Assembly: GCF_003217155.1 (NCBI RefSeq)
Contig: NZ_QJSU01000015.1
Coordinates: 1 to 32,379, forward strand
Direction of reading: 5' to 3'
From: Psychrobacter fozii
GTDB taxonomy: Bacteria; Pseudomonadota; Gammaproteobacteria; Pseudomonadales; Moraxellaceae
Length of the DNA: 32,379 nt
Below the pieces are notes generated by a model, which saw nothing but the letters and a program-made list of their open reading frames with translations, was not told the DNA's origin and did no database searches. Made by a program: the position numbers and the translations under genes. The number at the start of each line of letters is the position of its first letter. Position 1 is the stretch's first letter. Of this stretch, positions 24,239-32,379 are shown piece after piece.

Positions 24239-25150
24239 ATGGATATAAAAACACTCAAAAGCTTTATGGCAGTGGCCAAGCACCAGAGCTTTTCGGAAGC
24301 GGCGCGTGAGCTGTATACCGTGCAACCTGCCATCAGTCGCCATATCTCATCGTTAGAGACAGAATTGGGTGTTGTTCTGTTTAACCGTACTTCTCGTGAA
24401 GTGACTATCACACCCGCTGGCGAGCAACTACTGAAAGACGCTGCTGTTATTTTGAGCTTAGCAGAGCAAGCGAAGACACAAGTCAAACGAGCACATGATG
24501 GACAAGTCGGCACACTCAATATTGCGCATTTAAGTTCAGCCTGTTTGACCTTTATGGCCACATTGGTACGCAGTTATAAAGAAAAATTTCCGCACGTGCA
24601 TGTGTCATTATTTGAGATGACCGTAACCGAACAGATAGAAGCGTTCAACAATGACCGCATCGATATTGGTTTTTCACGGCCATTGCCAAGCGCTATTGCT
24701 AATGATTTTGTTAGCCATAGTATTTATATCGACAAATTGGTGGCGATTGTGAATCAAAGCCATGCATTAGCCGATCAACAAACCATTGACTTGGCGCAGC
24801 TGAAAGATGATAAGTTTATTATTTTTAACCGTGATGAAGCGGTTGGTCTATTTGATGAAACCATCATGCTATGTAAACAAGCTGGGTTTTCGCCCAATAT
24901 TATCAGTCAACCCAAGCACATGCAGACATTGGTAACCGAGGTAGCTGCAGGCTTAGGCGTGGCGATTGCGCCTTATTGCGTACGCAAACTGTATAGCGAG
25001 GGCTGTCACTTTATGATGCTAAACAACGTCAGCACACACATACCCGTGCATATCCAATATAAGCAGAGCAATAACAGTGCAACGGCTGCCGCTTTCGTAG
25101 CGGTTGCGTTGAGCGCGACAGATGACATACAGCAAAGCATGGCGTATTAA
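24239..25150 (+). CDS. LysR-family transcriptional regulator
   Basis: A 303-residue regulator. The N-terminal winged helix-turn-helix is nearly canonical ('FMAVAKHQSFSEAARELYTV', then 'QPAISRHISSLETELGVVLF' and 'NRTSREVTITPAGEQLL'). The effector domain (about 90-295) has 'DRIDIGFSRPLP', as in CbnR/CatM-like regulators of catabolic or efflux genes. AAAGGGA precedes the ATG at 24239. It lies divergent from an MFS exporter gene, the likely target. A bidirectional-looking terminator follows. Confidence 0.93.
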   Translation: MDIKTLKSFMAVAKHQSFSEAARELYTVQPAISRHISSLETELGVVLFNRTSREVTITPAGEQLLKDAAVILSLAEQAKTQVKRAHDGQVGTLNIAHLSSACLTFMATLVRSYKEKFPHVHVSLFEMTVTEQIEAFNNDRIDIGFSRPLPSAIANDFVSHSIYIDKLVAIVNQSHALADQQTIDLAQLKDDKFIIFNRDEAVGLFDETIMLCKQAGFSPNIISQPKHMQTLVTEVAAGLGVAIAPYCVRKLYSEGCHFMMLNNVSTHIPVHIQYKQSNNSATAAAFVAVALSATDDIQQSMAY

Positions 25151-25155
25151 ACCCA

Positions 25156-25196
25156 CAAAAAAGCCCCATTCGTCTGGTTTATGAAAAATGGGGCTT
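25156..25196 (-). terminator. Terminator between the LysR gene and fhuB
   Basis: AAGCCCCATT and AATGGGGCTT form a perfect 10-bp stem with a 16-base loop. On the minus strand it is followed by a run of T, so it most likely ends the fhuCDB transcript; it may also end the LysR transcript. Confidence 0.75.
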
Positions 25197-25280
25197 AATA
25201 CTATTTACATATCAACATACAAGCTCAAAGGTCACTCATTATATCTTTAACACTGAACAGAGTTACCAATACGAGAACCA

Positions 25281-27434
25281 TCAGCTCGCAGAAACAGGCA
25301 CTTTGCGAATCAGCCATAAGAAATATGCGCCACCAATAATGGCCGCCACAGTACCCGCAGGCAGCTCATAAGGAAAGATAACATAACGCCCTATCCAATC
25401 TGCTATCACCATCACACCTGCTCCGAGCAAGGCGGCCAATGGCAATTGACGCTCAATCTTTATCGCACCTAGCGACGTCGCCAAATGTGGCACCATTAAG
25501 CCAATAAAACTCAGTGGCCCGACAGCCAATGTACTGGCCGTACTCAGTGCCGCTACCAATACCAACAATGCAAGGGTCATGGGCTTGACGGCGACGCCCA
25601 AGTTACGAGCCACACCCGTACCCAAACCTAGGATACGCAAAGGTTTTATCACCAGTAAACTGAGTGCAAACAGAATAAAGGCAATCGCAATAAGATACCA
25701 AACCGTACTAGGCTGGGCGCTATAAGTCGTTCCTGATAGCCAGCTAAGCATCGCTTCTAGACGCGGATCGCCAGATATCTTCACCATATGCATCACCCCA
25801 TCCATCATGGCAGCGATCCCAATACCGACCAATAATAGATAGCCTGAACTTACTCGACGTGCCAGCCAAATAACCAATAGCAACACCGCCATGGCACCAG
25901 ACAATCCTGAGATGAGCAACGTACCTGCACCTGCGGACAGCCCTAAACTAGGCAGCAGTAAAAACCCTAAAATAACACCAAGCGCAGCGCCGGAGCTGAC
26001 CCCCAATACTTCTGGGCTTGCCATTGGGTTGCGCGTGAGCGTTTGTAATAGCACACCAGCGATGGCAAGCATTAGACCCGTTGCCGCCGCGCTCAAACTG
26101 CGAGGCAGTCGATATTGCTGAGTAATGGCCCAGTCAGTACTGAATACCCAGCCATTGATATCTTGGACGAACAGACATGCCAACGCGATGAGCGCAACCA
26201 CGCCAATACCCCAACGCCATAATACGACTGGCTTATCCTTACCGGTAATCATTGGGGTTACGGTCTCTATCTGCTCACGGCGCTGACGCAAAATCAGCCA
26301 GATAATCAACGGAGCACCGAGGATACCCGTCATTGCACCTGCTGGAATCTGCATGTCAAGTATAGGCTCTAGCAATAACGCAACATTACTGGTCAACCAT
26401 AGTAATAGCGCACCCAATACGAAGGCGATGACTAAACGCTTGCTAATAGACGAAATACCCAGTGCATTGACCAGACTAGCCGCACCCAATCCGATAAAGC
26501 CAATCAGCCCAACTTCACTCACGACCAATGCAGTTACGATCGCGACGAGCAACACCACCAGCGCGCGAATACTATTAATAGGTACGCCTAAACGCTTAGC
26601 TTGCAAGTCATCTAAGCTCATTAGCGTCAGTGGTTTTAACAATGGCAGGCATACGACCAGCATCACAACTGCGGTTATCGATAGCGTCGTACTGGTATGC
26701 CAGCTATTCTGTGCCAAAAACCCTGCAGCCCATGACAACATACCATTGCTGCGCTCCGCGAAAAACAACACCAATACATTGGCCACAGCAGCGAGTAAGA
26801 TATTTACCACTAAGCCTGCAAGTATTAAAATCAACGGGTTAAAGCGACTGGGCGCTGACAAGGCAAATACCAAGCCCATACTGATAATCGCACCGACAAA
26901 CGCGACATAAATACCACCATAAATTGCCAAGCTTGGCAAAAATAAGGTCACGATTAGCATGGCCAGTTGCGCACCCACACCGACACCCAAAGTAGTATCT
27001 GATGCCAATGGGTTTTTGACCAATTGCTGGAGTAAAATACTGACGACCCCAAGCAGTCCACCTGCCAATATTGCCACGATACTGGTTGCGACCAAGTGCA
27101 GCTGTGTCGCCATACTGGCAATATCCAGCTGTGAGCTTGGCATCAACAGATCACCAATCGGGCGTGTCCACTCTTGAGCGATTAACGTCCAACCACTCCA
27201 TAGTGACAAGGCCAGAAGCACAATGAACATGCTCCATAGTCGCCATAAACCACTAGAGGTAGAAGCATCTGGCCGAGGTGACTCTGGAGATGGGGGTAAT
27301 GGATTTGTTAGATTTTTCGTGTTCTTTAACGGCTTAGACAACGAAGGCGATGAAAGTGAGGACATAGAATCAACATTATTAGTAGTATTGTCAGCAGGCA
27401 GGTTATGAGGATGCTCGGCGGTATGGATGCTCAT
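25281..27434 (-). CDS. fhuB: Iron(III)-hydroxamate ABC transporter permease (double FecCD)
   Basis: A 717-residue inner-membrane permease made of two fused FecCD halves of about 340 residues, as in FhuB of enteric bacteria. Each half has about ten transmembrane helices and the markers 'ASDTTLGVGVGAQLA' / 'ASPEVLGVSSGAALG' and 'GLIGFIGLGAASLV' / 'GPLSFIGLMVPHLA', the latter being the loop that contacts the ATPase. The N-terminal ~55 residues are Ser/Pro/Asn-rich and cytoplasmic. Its ATG overlaps the fhuD stop by ATGA, so translation is coupled. Together with FhuC and FhuD it would import ferric hydroxamate siderophores. Confidence 0.93.
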   Translation of the reverse strand: MSIHTAEHPHNLPADNTTNNVDSMSSLSSPSLSKPLKNTKNLTNPLPPSPESPRPDASTSSGLWRLWSMFIVLLALSLWSGWTLIAQEWTRPIGDLLMPSSQLDIASMATQLHLVATSIVAILAGGLLGVVSILLQQLVKNPLASDTTLGVGVGAQLAMLIVTLFLPSLAIYGGIYVAFVGAIISMGLVFALSAPSRFNPLILILAGLVVNILLAAVANVLVLFFAERSNGMLSWAAGFLAQNSWHTSTTLSITAVVMLVVCLPLLKPLTLMSLDDLQAKRLGVPINSIRALVVLLVAIVTALVVSEVGLIGFIGLGAASLVNALGISSISKRLVIAFVLGALLLWLTSNVALLLEPILDMQIPAGAMTGILGAPLIIWLILRQRREQIETVTPMITGKDKPVVLWRWGIGVVALIALACLFVQDINGWVFSTDWAITQQYRLPRSLSAAATGLMLAIAGVLLQTLTRNPMASPEVLGVSSGAALGVILGFLLLPSLGLSAGAGTLLISGLSGAMAVLLLVIWLARRVSSGYLLLVGIGIAAMMDGVMHMVKISGDPRLEAMLSWLSGTTYSAQPSTVWYLIAIAFILFALSLLVIKPLRILGLGTGVARNLGVAVKPMTLALLVLVAALSTASTLAVGPLSFIGLMVPHLATSLGAIKIERQLPLAALLGAGVMVIADWIGRYVIFPYELPAGTVAAIIGGAYFLWLIRKVPVSAS

Positions 27435-28477
27435 GAGGCTGCACCACCTTTTAATGTGACATTTGATAAATTATTTGCCAAACCGACCAGTGATGCCATG
27501 CCGCCATAGATCCATACTGGCGGTAACTCGCCCACACAACGATCATGACCATAGCTTAGACGCTGCCAAATCAAGCTGTCATCAATCTCAGCACGCGTGA
27601 TTGGACTCAAAGGATTGATAATCAATAGGCAAGTATCATTATCTAACGTGGCCAAATCACCCATACGTATCGGCACAAAACCCCATTGATTGCCCTTACC
27701 CAACACATCAAGCTCTTTGCCCATGTGCGCCAATGCAGGCTGAAACAAACTGTTTGCCACATACATACGCATATTATTGGCATCAGCAAATTGAACCACA
27801 GCGAATTTTTTTACATTTGGATAGCGCTGTTGCAACCGTTCACTAGCAATGCCTATGTCATCATTACTTTTTACAATATAATCTTCAGCCAATTTTGGCT
27901 CATTAATCAGCTTACCTAATTTGCGAGTTGGCTCAGTATAATCGGCCCATGTCGCGGTATCCCCTTTGGCTGCGAACATCACAGATTCAGCAGGGACATC
28001 ACCATATAAATTGCGGGCATGTTGATAAAATGAATTATCTACAACCAAATCAACTGGCAACTGCGCTACCAACTCGGCATTAGGTTGATAACGAATACCC
28101 AAATCAATCGTCGCTGGCGGTAATGTCGGCGTCCCTACCCATCTGTCCCATACTCTGACATCGCCCGTGGCAATCGGTGGATAGCCCATGGCAGTTAACG
28201 TTGCTGCATTGCCCCAATCAGGCGAGGCAATATTAATTTTCACATGCGGCGCGCCGTCTACCTGAGCAGCTGTTTGAGCAGTTGTCTGAACGTCTTTTTG
28301 CTCAGTCACTGGCTCTTGACACGCAGTTAGCATAGTGGTTAATGCCAAGCTGACGACAAGAGACAACCTCTTTAGTCGCACCTTTGGAGAGTCTGGTGAG
28401 CAGTTTCTGATTAACGGTTTTACGGCGTTTCTGGAGACATTTTTAGAATGGTTATTTTGATAAAGAGCAGGGAACAT
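27431..28477 (-). CDS. fhuD: Iron-siderophore ABC transporter substrate-binding protein
   Basis: A 348-residue periplasmic binding protein of the FhuD/TroA-like type. The lipobox 'TMLTACQ' (near residue 53) predicts lipidation, after an unusually long N-terminal cytoplasmic part. A GTG at 28381 would give a normal-length signal peptide but has no ribosome site; the ATG at 28477 has only a modest one, so the start is uncertain. Family blocks include 'NIASPDWGNAATLTAMGYPP' and 'DLVVDNSF', plus the 'KFAVVQFADANNMRMYV' region. It lies between fhuC (60 bp upstream) and fhuB (4-bp overlap). Confidence 0.88.
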   Translation of the reverse strand: MFPALYQNNHSKNVSRNAVKPLIRNCSPDSPKVRLKRLSLVVSLALTTMLTACQEPVTEQKDVQTTAQTAAQVDGAPHVKINIASPDWGNAATLTAMGYPPIATGDVRVWDRWVGTPTLPPATIDLGIRYQPNAELVAQLPVDLVVDNSFYQHARNLYGDVPAESVMFAAKGDTATWADYTEPTRKLGKLINEPKLAEDYIVKSNDDIGIASERLQQRYPNVKKFAVVQFADANNMRMYVANSLFQPALAHMGKELDVLGKGNQWGFVPIRMGDLATLDNDTCLLIINPLSPITRAEIDDSLIWQRLSYGHDRCVGELPPVWIYGGMASLVGLANNLSNVTLKGGAAS

Positions 28478-28537
28478 AGCGACCTATCTTTTGAGCGAAT
28501 AAGATGAAACAGGCGAATAAAAAAGATGAGGCAAATA

Positions 28538-29317
28538 TTAAGCGATGGCGACAGGCTGCCCAGTGATAGGATGACTGAGCAATTGCATATCGACATTGAA
28601 GATATTGTGTAATATGTCCGGTTGCATGGTGCTTTTGATATCACCGTTGTGGCACACTTGGCCGTTTTTCAGTGCGATAACTCGATCAGCATACTGCGCG
28701 GCCAGATTGATATCATGGACAATAATGATCACACTCAAGCCCTGCTCATCCACCAAACGACGAATCAGTTGAATCACTTCAAGCTGATAATGCATATCAA
28801 GTGCTGCCAAAGGCTCATCTAATAGCAAGTATCGAGTGTCTTGCGCCAGACACATTGCCAGCCAAACTCGCGCGCGCTCCCCGCCTGATAATGTGGCGGT
28901 AATACGGTCAGCGAACGCCTCAACTTGTGTGGTACGCATCGCTTCTGCGACTTTATCTTTGTCTATCTGAGTAGGCTTTTGTAGCCATTTTTGATGAGGA
29001 TAACGCCCTAGCATGACCAGCTCACGTACCGTAAACCCAGCAGCCTCAGGCAGTTGCTGCGGCAAGTATGCCATTTGTCGTGCCAGCTCCTTGCTACTGT
29101 AGCTACTCATAGGACGATCATCTAAGCTGACGCTACCGCCATTACTTATCATCTCGCCTGCCAACGCTTTGATCAAAGTTGACTTGCCAGAGCCATTATG
29201 TCCCACCAAAGCAACCAATTGATTGGTATCAATCTCACAGCTCACATTATCTAGCAAGGTGTTTCCTTGACGACTGATAGTCAGTTGGTTTGCACGTAAC
29301 ATAGCGATACTCGTCAT
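28538..29317 (-). CDS. fhuC: Iron-siderophore ABC transporter ATP-binding protein
   Basis: A 259-residue ATPase of the FepC/FhuC type. Walker A is 'GHNGSGKST' (39-47), the Q-loop Gln is near 87, the signature is LSGGE (143-147) and Walker B is 'YLLLDE' (163-168), followed by the D-loop 'ALD' and the switch His in 'IIVHDIN'. All motifs are intact. It is the first gene of fhuCDB and lies directly downstream of a Fur-box-like site, so it should be iron-repressed. The start at 29317 is preferred; an ATG five codons later is possible. Confidence 0.95.
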   Translation of the reverse strand: MTSIAMLRANQLTISRQGNTLLDNVSCEIDTNQLVALVGHNGSGKSTLIKALAGEMISNGGSVSLDDRPMSSYSSKELARQMAYLPQQLPEAAGFTVRELVMLGRYPHQKWLQKPTQIDKDKVAEAMRTTQVEAFADRITATLSGGERARVWLAMCLAQDTRYLLLDEPLAALDMHYQLEVIQLIRRLVDEQGLSVIIIVHDINLAAQYADRVIALKNGQVCHNGDIKSTMQPDILHNIFNVDMQLLSHPITGQPVAIA

Positions 29318-29361
29318 TAATTTAAGTCGTGGTATTTATATTGGAAAGCCAATAAAAACCG

Positions 29362-29404
29362 ATTTTACTCGTAAACAGTAATAAAAACAATTATCATTAA
29401 GATA
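29362..29404 (-). promoter_or_regulatory. Fur-controlled promoter of fhuCDB
   Basis: On the minus strand: -35 TTGTTT (29390-29385), 17-bp spacer, -10 TAAAAT (29367-29362). TTAATGATAATTGTT, overlapping the -35, matches the core of the Fur box consensus GATAATGATAATCATTATC. It lies between the divergent fhuC and siderophore-interacting-protein genes and could control both. Confidence 0.7.
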
Positions 29405-29453
29405 AAATACAACTCTTTTAATCTTTCATGCACAATTGTTCGTGAGTACATAT

Positions 29454-30629
29454 ATGACCTATTCTCTTTCCTCTGCTAAAAATGAGCCTGATATTCAATC
29501 AAACGTTTACACTTCCCTAGATATCCCAGAACTTGCCCATACCATTGCTCATATCAATGAAGAGCATTTCGATGAACTGCTTGGATTTTTGAAAGCGTTT
29601 ACTTCCTTGACGACCGATGAGATGGATAATGCAGATATACAGTTGTCTGATATTTATGCTGAAGGTGTCGCATTACGGGTACAGCCGAACAATTCAGCGC
29701 ATCCGCGCGCAGACGATCAAAATACAGCCGTTCAATATCATGATTTTTTTATCCCCTTTACCGCGCCTATCACACAGCTTAGCGAACTACAGACGCAATA
29801 CATTTTGCTTAAACAACGCGCAGATAAAAAACTCGGCAAAAAAACCATCAAACTGACTGAGCAAAAATTCATCGTACAAGACAGCTATCAGGTCAGCGAA
29901 AACATGCTGCGTCTGGTCTTGACAGCACCAGAAACCAATACCTCTAATCCAGTACCCGTCAATGAAGCAGGTTATGCGTACTTATTTGATTTAGAGCATA
30001 ACGTCACTGATGAGCATGATCGACCTTCGCGCTCCCATTGCTATTACACATTAAGAAAAGCATGGTCAACCTCGGACGGTATGCAGGCATGGGTTGATGT
30101 GTTTCTACACGGAGATACCTCTGGCGGCAATTGGGCGAGCTCATTGCAAGCAGGTGATAGCGTGATCAGTAAGCGTGAGTTTCCAGAGAAAGTTGAGCAT
30201 CTGCATGAGGGACAAGCGCTGCTAGTAGCAGATGAGACTTCGATGCCGACCGTAGCACGCTTACTGGAGCTGTGGGACAATCCTCTACCACCACTCATCC
30301 TCTGTGTTACTCAAGATGAAAAAGATCAGGCTTATTTTGATGACGTCAAAATAAACACTGATAACATGAGCAGTGACATAGAAAGCAATACAGATAATAA
30401 ATTTATAGTACTGCCATTAGTGACAGGTCAGGTAAATTCAGGAAAAGAGTTAGCCACATTGATAGACAATACAGTGGGCGACTACCTAGCCACGCATCCG
30501 CTAAAAATTGATAAGGTTTGGGGAGCGCTTGAAGCAGATGCCGCAAAATCACTGCGTCGGTTACTCAAACAAAGACTCACATTAGAGCGCGCTGATGCGG
30601 TCGTTAAAGTCTATTGGCGTCAGGACTGA
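29454..30629 (+). CDS. Siderophore-interacting protein with N-terminal DUF2470-like extension
   Basis: A 392-residue protein. The C-terminal ~260 residues are a ViuB/SIP-type flavin reductase that frees iron from ferric siderophores in the cytoplasm: 'VDVFLHGDTSGGNWASSLQA' (NAD(P)H/FAD region), 'ADETSMPTVARLLE' and the terminal 'VWGALEADAAKSLRRLLKQR'. The first ~130 residues are extra: 'AHTIAHINEEHFDELLGFLK' resembles the DUF2470/HugZ C-terminal domain of haem-degrading enzymes, often found with iron proteins. The ATG at 29454 was chosen over an upstream TTG at 29436; no good ribosome site is seen. It is divergent from fhuC and shares the Fur region. Confidence 0.85.
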   Translation: MTYSLSSAKNEPDIQSNVYTSLDIPELAHTIAHINEEHFDELLGFLKAFTSLTTDEMDNADIQLSDIYAEGVALRVQPNNSAHPRADDQNTAVQYHDFFIPFTAPITQLSELQTQYILLKQRADKKLGKKTIKLTEQKFIVQDSYQVSENMLRLVLTAPETNTSNPVPVNEAGYAYLFDLEHNVTDEHDRPSRSHCYYTLRKAWSTSDGMQAWVDVFLHGDTSGGNWASSLQAGDSVISKREFPEKVEHLHEGQALLVADETSMPTVARLLELWDNPLPPLILCVTQDEKDQAYFDDVKINTDNMSSDIESNTDNKFIVLPLVTGQVNSGKELATLIDNTVGDYLATHPLKIDKVWGALEADAAKSLRRLLKQRLTLERADAVVKVYWRQD

Positions 30630-30860
30630 AGCAAGTATAAAGACTACTATAATAAAAGCTGAGGCAGTAAAAGCTGAGTCTATATGAATGATGCTGAGCA
30701 GATGAGAGATACACAAGTTTTGAAGAGATTGAAGTGAGAACATGTTCTGGGGTCTACCCTAAGAATGGACTATATAGTCACTGACACAAAGCAATCCTTC
30801 AAAGCATGGAACAAAGCCAGTATCATATGGTGCATTCAATAATACCGAAAGGAACACAAC

Positions 30861-31226
30861 GTGTCACAAGCTCAGACCAACAGCCCCACTAGCAGTGAAA
30901 CAACTGGCCTTAGCAAAGAACAGCATTCATCGTTAAAGATATTAACCGTTGTCGGCTATCTAGAAGGCACTTCTTTCTTATTGTTAATGGGTATTGCCAT
31001 GCCACTTAAATATATGATGGGCATGCCCGAAGCGGTAAAATATATCGGTATGGCACACGGCATATTATTTATCGCTTATATCCTTGTCCTACTAATTACT
31101 GTCGGTAGAATAAAAATGCCACTCTGGGCCATGCCTGCAGGCGTCCTTGGATCATTTTTACCCTTTGGACCATTTGTATTCGATCATTTTTTGAAAAAAA
31201 CCTTGAACAAAAATGCAGAAAAGTAA
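30861..31226 (+). CDS. DUF3817 family small membrane protein
   Basis: A 121-residue protein with a GTG start (30861) supported by AAAGGA. Three to four transmembrane helices follow a Ser/Thr-rich N-terminus; 'GYLEGTSFLLLMGIAMPLKY' and 'GMAHGILFIAYILVL' are the DUF3817 marks. The function of the family is unknown. It stands alone, with 231 bp of upstream space and a strong terminator after it. Confidence 0.85.
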   Translation: MSQAQTNSPTSSETTGLSKEQHSSLKILTVVGYLEGTSFLLLMGIAMPLKYMMGMPEAVKYIGMAHGILFIAYILVLLITVGRIKMPLWAMPAGVLGSFLPFGPFVFDHFLKKTLNKNAEK

Positions 31227-31260
31227 GCGTAAAAACATCTTTCTAATACAGCTAAATAAG

Positions 31261-31304
31261 ATACCCCGATGCCTCTCATAAAAGGCTCATCGGGGTATTT
31301 TTTT
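31261..31304 (+). terminator. Rho-independent terminator after the DUF3817 gene
   Basis: ATACCCCGATG (31261-31271) and CATCGGGGTAT (31288-31298) form an 11-bp stem with a CCT/AGG inner extension, followed by a run of T. Confidence 0.9.
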
Positions 31305-31365
31305 GCCATTTTATCAATACCACCTTCAATATTTTATTCCTTGTAATGAGTAAGGTAGTTACCAC

Positions 31366-32379
31366 TTAATGGCTCTTTATTCGACTAATAGTCACTCCCG
31401 TAAAGCCAAAAAGCAGCGTTAGTAGCAAAGACAAATAACAGAAAAACGCATAAGGCAGATAATCCAATACTGGCACCCCTAACGCCTGACTGATAAACAC
31501 CCCACACACACTCCAAGGCACCAGCGGATTAATCACCGTCCCTGCATCCTCAATCGTACGAGATAGATTTTTAGGATGTAAATTCAAACGCTCAAACGTC
31601 GAACGAAACGCCGTCCCTGACAATAGAATACTCAAGTACTGCTCACCGATGAGCACATTGATACTGAGTGCTGACATCGCTGCCGCAAAGATAGCCCGTC
31701 CTGAAGTTGTTAACGTATCCTTGATACCCGATAGCAATGCTGGTAACACACCCAATGCCGTGAGCAACCCGCCGAGACTAAGTGCCAATATCACAATCGC
31801 CTGTGTAAAGAACATGCTTTGTACACCGCCACGTGACAGCATGCCCCCGACTTCACCCAGCTCTAACGACTCAGCTGGTGCATACCCTGCAAACAGATAT
31901 CCGCCTAACTGTCCAAAGCTTGGTGAGCTATGTATATAAGTGATGATAAGCGCCACAGCAATAGTACAGATAATCGTATAGATAGCATTAACTCGAAAGA
32001 CCGCCAGTCCGACCAACACCACAAACGGTAATACCGCATAATTCTGCACCAAGCCACTGTCGATGAGCTGCCCTTGGAGAATAGTCACCTGACTAAGATC
32101 AGAACCCGCTGTCTGGCCTGAGAACATCCAAAACAAGATAACCGTGAGTATCCAAGCAGGCACCGTCGTGTACATCATATTGCGAATGTGTTCAAACAGG
32201 TCAATACCGACAACAGAAGATGCGATGGTACAAGTATCAGACAAGGGTGACATCTTATCGCCAAAGAACGCCCCTGAGACGACGGCACCAGCTGCTATCG
32301 CTACATTGGCATCAAAGGCATTACTCATGCCAATAAACGCCACACCCAAGGTTGCAGCGGTAGTCAAACTACTACCCAG
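31366..32379 (-). CDS. nhaC: NhaC-type Na+/H+ antiporter, N-terminus beyond window
   Basis: The frame runs off the window end without a start; 338 codons of the C-terminal part are visible. 'GSSLTTAATLGVAFIGM', 'SGAFFGDKMSPLSDTCTIAS' and 'GTVINPLVPWSVCGV' are the NhaC-family membrane motifs. About nine transmembrane helices are present, consistent with a full protein of roughly 460-490 residues. It exchanges Na+ for H+ across the inner membrane. The TTG at 32367 is not the true start because the frame stays open to the edge. It is convergent with the DUF3817 gene. Confidence 0.9.
   Translation of the reverse strand: MGSSLTTAATLGVAFIGMSNAFDANVAIAAGAVVSGAFFGDKMSPLSDTCTIASSVVGIDLFEHIRNMMYTTVPAWILTVILFWMFSGQTAGSDLSQVTILQGQLIDSGLVQNYAVLPFVVLVGLAVFRVNAIYTIICTIAVALIITYIHSSPSFGQLGGYLFAGYAPAESLELGEVGGMLSRGGVQSMFFTQAIVILALSLGGLLTALGVLPALLSGIKDTLTTSGRAIFAAAMSALSINVLIGEQYLSILLSGTAFRSTFERLNLHPKNLSRTIEDAGTVINPLVPWSVCGVFISQALGVPVLDYLPYAFFCYLSLLLTLLFGFTGVTISRIKSH

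Noticed and set aside
26353..26910. Long plus-strand open frame inside fhuB
   Set aside because: It is a low-complexity, Asn/Thr-rich shadow of the well-supported fhuB gene on the other strand.
30768..30779. GACTATATAGTC palindrome as another end of the ~110-bp repeat
   Set aside because: The internal blocks of the repeat (TACAAGG, GTAGCGG) are absent nearby, so a 12-bp match alone is not convincing.
32367..32379. TTG at 32367 as the start of the NhaC gene
   Set aside because: The frame stays open to the window edge with family-like residues before it, so the true start is outside.

Overview
The window looks like chromosome of a Psychrobacter-like gammaproteobacterium (Moraxellaceae). This is inferred from the moderate-to-low G+C, the protein style, the mix of gene families and AT-rich intergenic spaces filled with short dispersed repeats. 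No rRNA, tRNA or CRISPR array was seen. The genus is an inference, not a database result.

Left part (1-9270). The window opens inside the end of an IS3-family insertion sequence. An exported lipoprotein, a short-chain dehydrogenase and a divergent LysR regulator follow. Next comes a minus-strand block of exported proteins (7339 down to 3365): a PEBP/YbhB-like protein, two YHYH-domain lipoproteins, and a His/Asp-rich membrane-anchored protein whose start overlaps the end of the second YHYH gene. The block is preceded by a MarR regulator with two tandem operator-like palindromes over its own promoter and by a BASS-family transporter. I regard the exported block as the best candidate here for an uncharacterised envelope function.

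Middle part (9271-12641). A repeat-filled spacer, then ppc (phosphoenolpyruvate carboxylase) with a clear terminator.

Accessory island (12780-20213). A minus-strand array encodes an SH3-domain lipoprotein, three paralogous membrane proteins of DUF6708 type and an Imm11-like protein. It also holds broken remains: a C-terminal stub of a fourth paralogue, a second gene stub upstream, short leftover frames between paralogues, and a decayed SUMF1/FGE-like lipoprotein gene on the plus strand. Repeated immunity-like genes plus fragments suggest an orphan immunity array of the kind linked to type VI or contact-dependent toxins, although no toxin or secretion gene lies in the window.

Right part (20386-32379). 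A gamma-butyrobetaine-type dioxygenase, two MFS transporters, a LysR regulator divergent from the second transporter, and an iron-siderophore locus. The last consists of fhuC-fhuD-fhuB on the minus strand and a siderophore-interacting reductase on the plus strand, sharing an intergenic Fur-box-like site. A small DUF3817 membrane protein and an NhaC-type antiporter cut by the window end close the region.

Two dispersed repeat families recur: a ~110-bp element with CTATAGTC/GACTATA ends (three copies near 132, 3241 and 9392) and a TAGGGCGT-headed repeat (near 1389, 7397, 9302 and 13513).
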